A stretch of 58,850 bases of DNA from Clostridiaceae bacterium (GTDB lineage: Bacteria; Bacillota; Clostridia; Oscillospirales; Acutalibacteraceae), in NCBI GenBank assembly GCA_016296885.1, contig JAEDHT010000010.1:1-58850 (forward strand), in the 5' to 3' direction. The notes beneath the pieces are model-generated. The model was not told the DNA's origin. It ran no database searches and worked only from the letters and a program-made list of their open reading frames with translations. Positions 58,698 to 58,850 of the stretch are shown piece by piece. Position numbers and translations under genes: made by a program. How positions within the stretch are numbered: the first letter of the stretch is position 1; each line of letters begins with the position of its first letter.

Positions 58698-58850
58698 CTT
58701 TCTCTGATAGACTCAATAGGCGGCAAACGCCTGTATTCTGTGTTGCACCGCCACATAAATTATACATTTATTGCTGGGTAAAGTAAACCCACGTCAATCT
58801 AATTTTGAAATAAATCTGTAACACAAATTACAGCGACAAAAAAGCGTATA
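58698..58850. other. Window end, upstream of the esterase gene
   Basis: This segment should contain the minus-strand promoter of the esterase gene. A ribosome binding site (GAAAGGTG) is visible just before its ATG. I see no other gene or element. Confidence 0.4.

Overview
The window is about 59 kb of low-GC, Gram-positive DNA that fits a spore-forming anaerobic gut clostridium of the Ruminococcaceae/Oscillospiraceae type. The signs are a forespore sigma factor (SigG), an AdhE/NfnAB ethanol-fermentation module, Prp-processed L27, type I dockerin modules on four secreted proteins, and strong GGAGG ribosome binding sites with frequent TTG/GTG starts. I see no tRNA, rRNA or CRISPR array. The species is not identified.

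Layout. (1) 1-2770: the 3' end of a group II intron, then rqcP, a TSCPD-domain gene and two COG0523 metal-GTPase genes; the second is fused to a C-terminal DUF1980-like domain. (2) 2800-3750: an isolated phage-tail-like gene split by an in-frame TAA. (3) 3900-7713, minus strand: a D,D-carboxypeptidase, sigG and a THUMP-type rRNA methyltransferase. (4) 7779-17276, minus strand: a housekeeping operon (pyrH, frr, uppS, cdsA, dxr, rseP, rlmB, a degenerate P-type ATPase-like membrane protein, rpe). (5) 17373-20336: a large secreted papain-like protease with a dockerin. (6) 20527-21887: L21 leader, rplU, prp, rpmA, secG. (7) 22172-30763: a small secreted peptide gene, a LysR regulator, an Fe-alcohol dehydrogenase, nfnAB, adhE and a small-molecule kinase. 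Two promoters here share a nearly identical 30-bp operator. (8) 31059-34535: a PadR/membrane/secreted-protein cassette and two dockerin proteins. (9) 34654-40586, minus strand: a surface-fibre locus with two SipW-like signal peptidases and five exported, mostly TasA-like proteins, separated by paired hairpins. (10) 41117-50157 and on to 52216: accessory and stress genes (lipoprotein, GNAT, CoA-disulfide/persulfide reductase with rhodanese, XRE regulator, SLOG protein, macrodomain protein, Fe-ADH, ArsC-like, VWA, acetyltransferase) and a two-component system. (11) 52281-56854: AhpC with an AhpF-like reductase of unusual domain order, then a frameshifted MFS transporter coupled to an SDR resembling clostridial 7-alpha-hydroxysteroid dehydrogenases. 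(12) 57093-58697: a dockerin/starch-binding-like/esterase protein in visibly GC-richer DNA.

How the parts fit. AdhE and the Fe-ADH reoxidise NAD(P)H to alcohols, and NfnAB balances ferredoxin, NADH and NADPH; the shared operator suggests one LysR regulator controls these units. The dockerin proteins imply a cell-surface cohesin scaffold elsewhere in the genome. The SipW/TasA locus probably builds an extracellular fibre or matrix. Reading frames are interrupted at several places, two of them by one-base changes in homopolymer runs (39720-39725 and 54903-54908), so consensus errors must be considered before calling real gene decay.
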